From assembly GCA_029891345.1 (NCBI GenBank), contig CM057002.1, forward strand, positions 65,986,590 to 66,050,589: DNA of 64,000 nucleotides. The letters are read 5' to 3'. Position 1 is the first letter of the stretch; each line of letters begins with the position of its first letter. Positions 63,300 to 64,000 of the stretch are shown piece by piece. Below the pieces are notes generated by a model. The model was not told where the DNA came from. It saw only the letters and a list, made by a program, of their open reading frames with translations, and did not search any database. The DNA comes from Dryococelus australis. Taxonomy: Eukaryota; Arthropoda; Insecta; Phasmatodea; Phasmatidae. Both the position numbers and the translations under genes were made by a program.

Positions 63300-63758
63300 T
63301 CCATTCCCCACTGGAAGCAACTTTCTCGGAGCCCTGCTAAATATCTACTTGCAGGTCCATTTCATATCCTTTCGCCAAATGTAATGTAAACAAACATTGC
63401 CATGTGACTATCATGTAGCATCTGTCAAAATCAATGTTTACATGCCATTGTGTGGGTACATGTGTTCGTATACTTTTGCTACATCTAAACATAAACATTG
63501 AAATGTGACTTCTACTTTTATACCTGTAAAATGTGTTGTTTATTGTTTACAGCTTTTCTAAGAATTCTGTCATAAGTCTATTTCAAAAACCATTTCGTAC
63601 GAATATTCACAGTTTAGGCCTATAACATTATTTAGGTCAGCTTTATGAAGTTTTAAAAATGCCTGACTTGACGATAGTTCTTACGTTTATGTTACATTAA
63701 CATATTTGTTTTACACGTAATGGACGTTAATATTTTTCCGCGACTGTGTTAAACACTG
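63300..63758 (-). repeat. Dispersed repeat with TATA-like box, copy 2
   Basis: This is the reverse-complement partner of 25581-26059, about 37.3 kb away. It keeps the TATAAAA box (minus strand, about 63525-63519), TTATAGGCCTAAACTGTGAA, AACATTGATTTTGACAGATG and GCAAGTAGATATTTAGCAG. A five-base ACATT insertion and other small gaps separate it from copy 1. Its minus-strand reading lies in the sense orientation of the septin gene. Confidence 0.8.
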
Positions 63759-64000
63759 TTACAACTGCGGTGTAATGAACTATAGTATTTAACTTTTTGT
63801 TATTGATATGTGTTGGGTTATTTCTTTAAAAGGATGGCCTCAGTTCGAATAACGAAGGAATAACCAGTCCAACGAAAAAGAGACATTAAAATCAAGCACG
63901 CAATGTGAGGGAATGGTCCCTATAGACATATACAAGGTTGTTGCTTGTTAACTTGTTCAACGTTTATTTTGAGGGAAGTGTTAATACTGATTATCTTGTT
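63759..64000. other. Unassigned DNA to window end
   Basis: AT-rich DNA with no recognised feature; probably still septin intron, since the upstream septin exons were not seen in the window. Confidence 0.4.

Noticed and set aside
1-64000. Operons, CRISPR arrays, rRNA, true tRNA genes or prophage
   Set aside because: None present: no cloverleaf tRNA with an intact acceptor was found (only SINE heads), no spaced repeats of CRISPR type, and gene structure is that of an animal genome.

Overview
The window looks like nuclear DNA of an arthropod, most likely an insect with a large, repeat-rich genome. It is AT-rich, has almost no long open reading frames, and is littered with decayed class II transposons (piggyBac, pogo/Tigger, mariner, Tc1 and IS630-like), tRNA-derived SINEs, MITE-like repeats and LTR-like blocks. 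There is no sign of bacterial gene organisation, rRNA or CRISPR. The species cannot be named from the sequence.

The one host gene identified with confidence is a septin of the Septin-7/Peanut type on the minus strand. Two of its exons lie here. One (58916 to 58753) encodes most of the C-terminal coiled coil. The other, very short (19237 to 19189), encodes the lysine-rich tail ending in GLF and the stop. They are about 39.5 kb apart, but the splice sites and reading phases fit exactly (phase 2 into phase 2). Positions 19238-58752 are therefore read as one giant intron. The upstream exons (GTPase domain) must lie beyond 64000. A second possible last exon (45014 to 44906) lies inside the intron, has a good acceptor and the same phase, and would give the septin an acidic C-terminus instead. 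A further exon-like ORF (45916 to 45700) on the same strand fits onto that exon too and may mark a nested gene.

Region by region: 1-5.9 kb is unassigned DNA with a SINE-like fragment. 6.1-7.25 kb holds a broken IS630-like transposase, followed by an LTR-like block (7.5-8.0 kb). 8.0-13 kb is unassigned. 13.08-14.77 kb is a mariner copy turned into a half-kilobase foldback. 16.3-18.6 kb holds a dispersed repeat and GC-rich LTR-like material. 19.2 kb is the septin 3' exon. The intron (19.2-58.75 kb) carries two MITE-like copies, two copies of one SINE, a Tc1 fragment, a Tigger copy with both ends, a piggyBac copy with both ends and TTAA sites, a 31-bp minisatellite, a purine tract and several unassigned ORFs. 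59-64 kb has more LTR-like blocks, a SINE, and an inverted copy of a repeat also present at 25.6-26.1 kb.

None of the transposases seen is intact. Three of the four DDE/D catalytic cores that can be read have an Asp-to-Asn change. All similarity statements are by-eye comparisons and recall of family motifs; no search was run.
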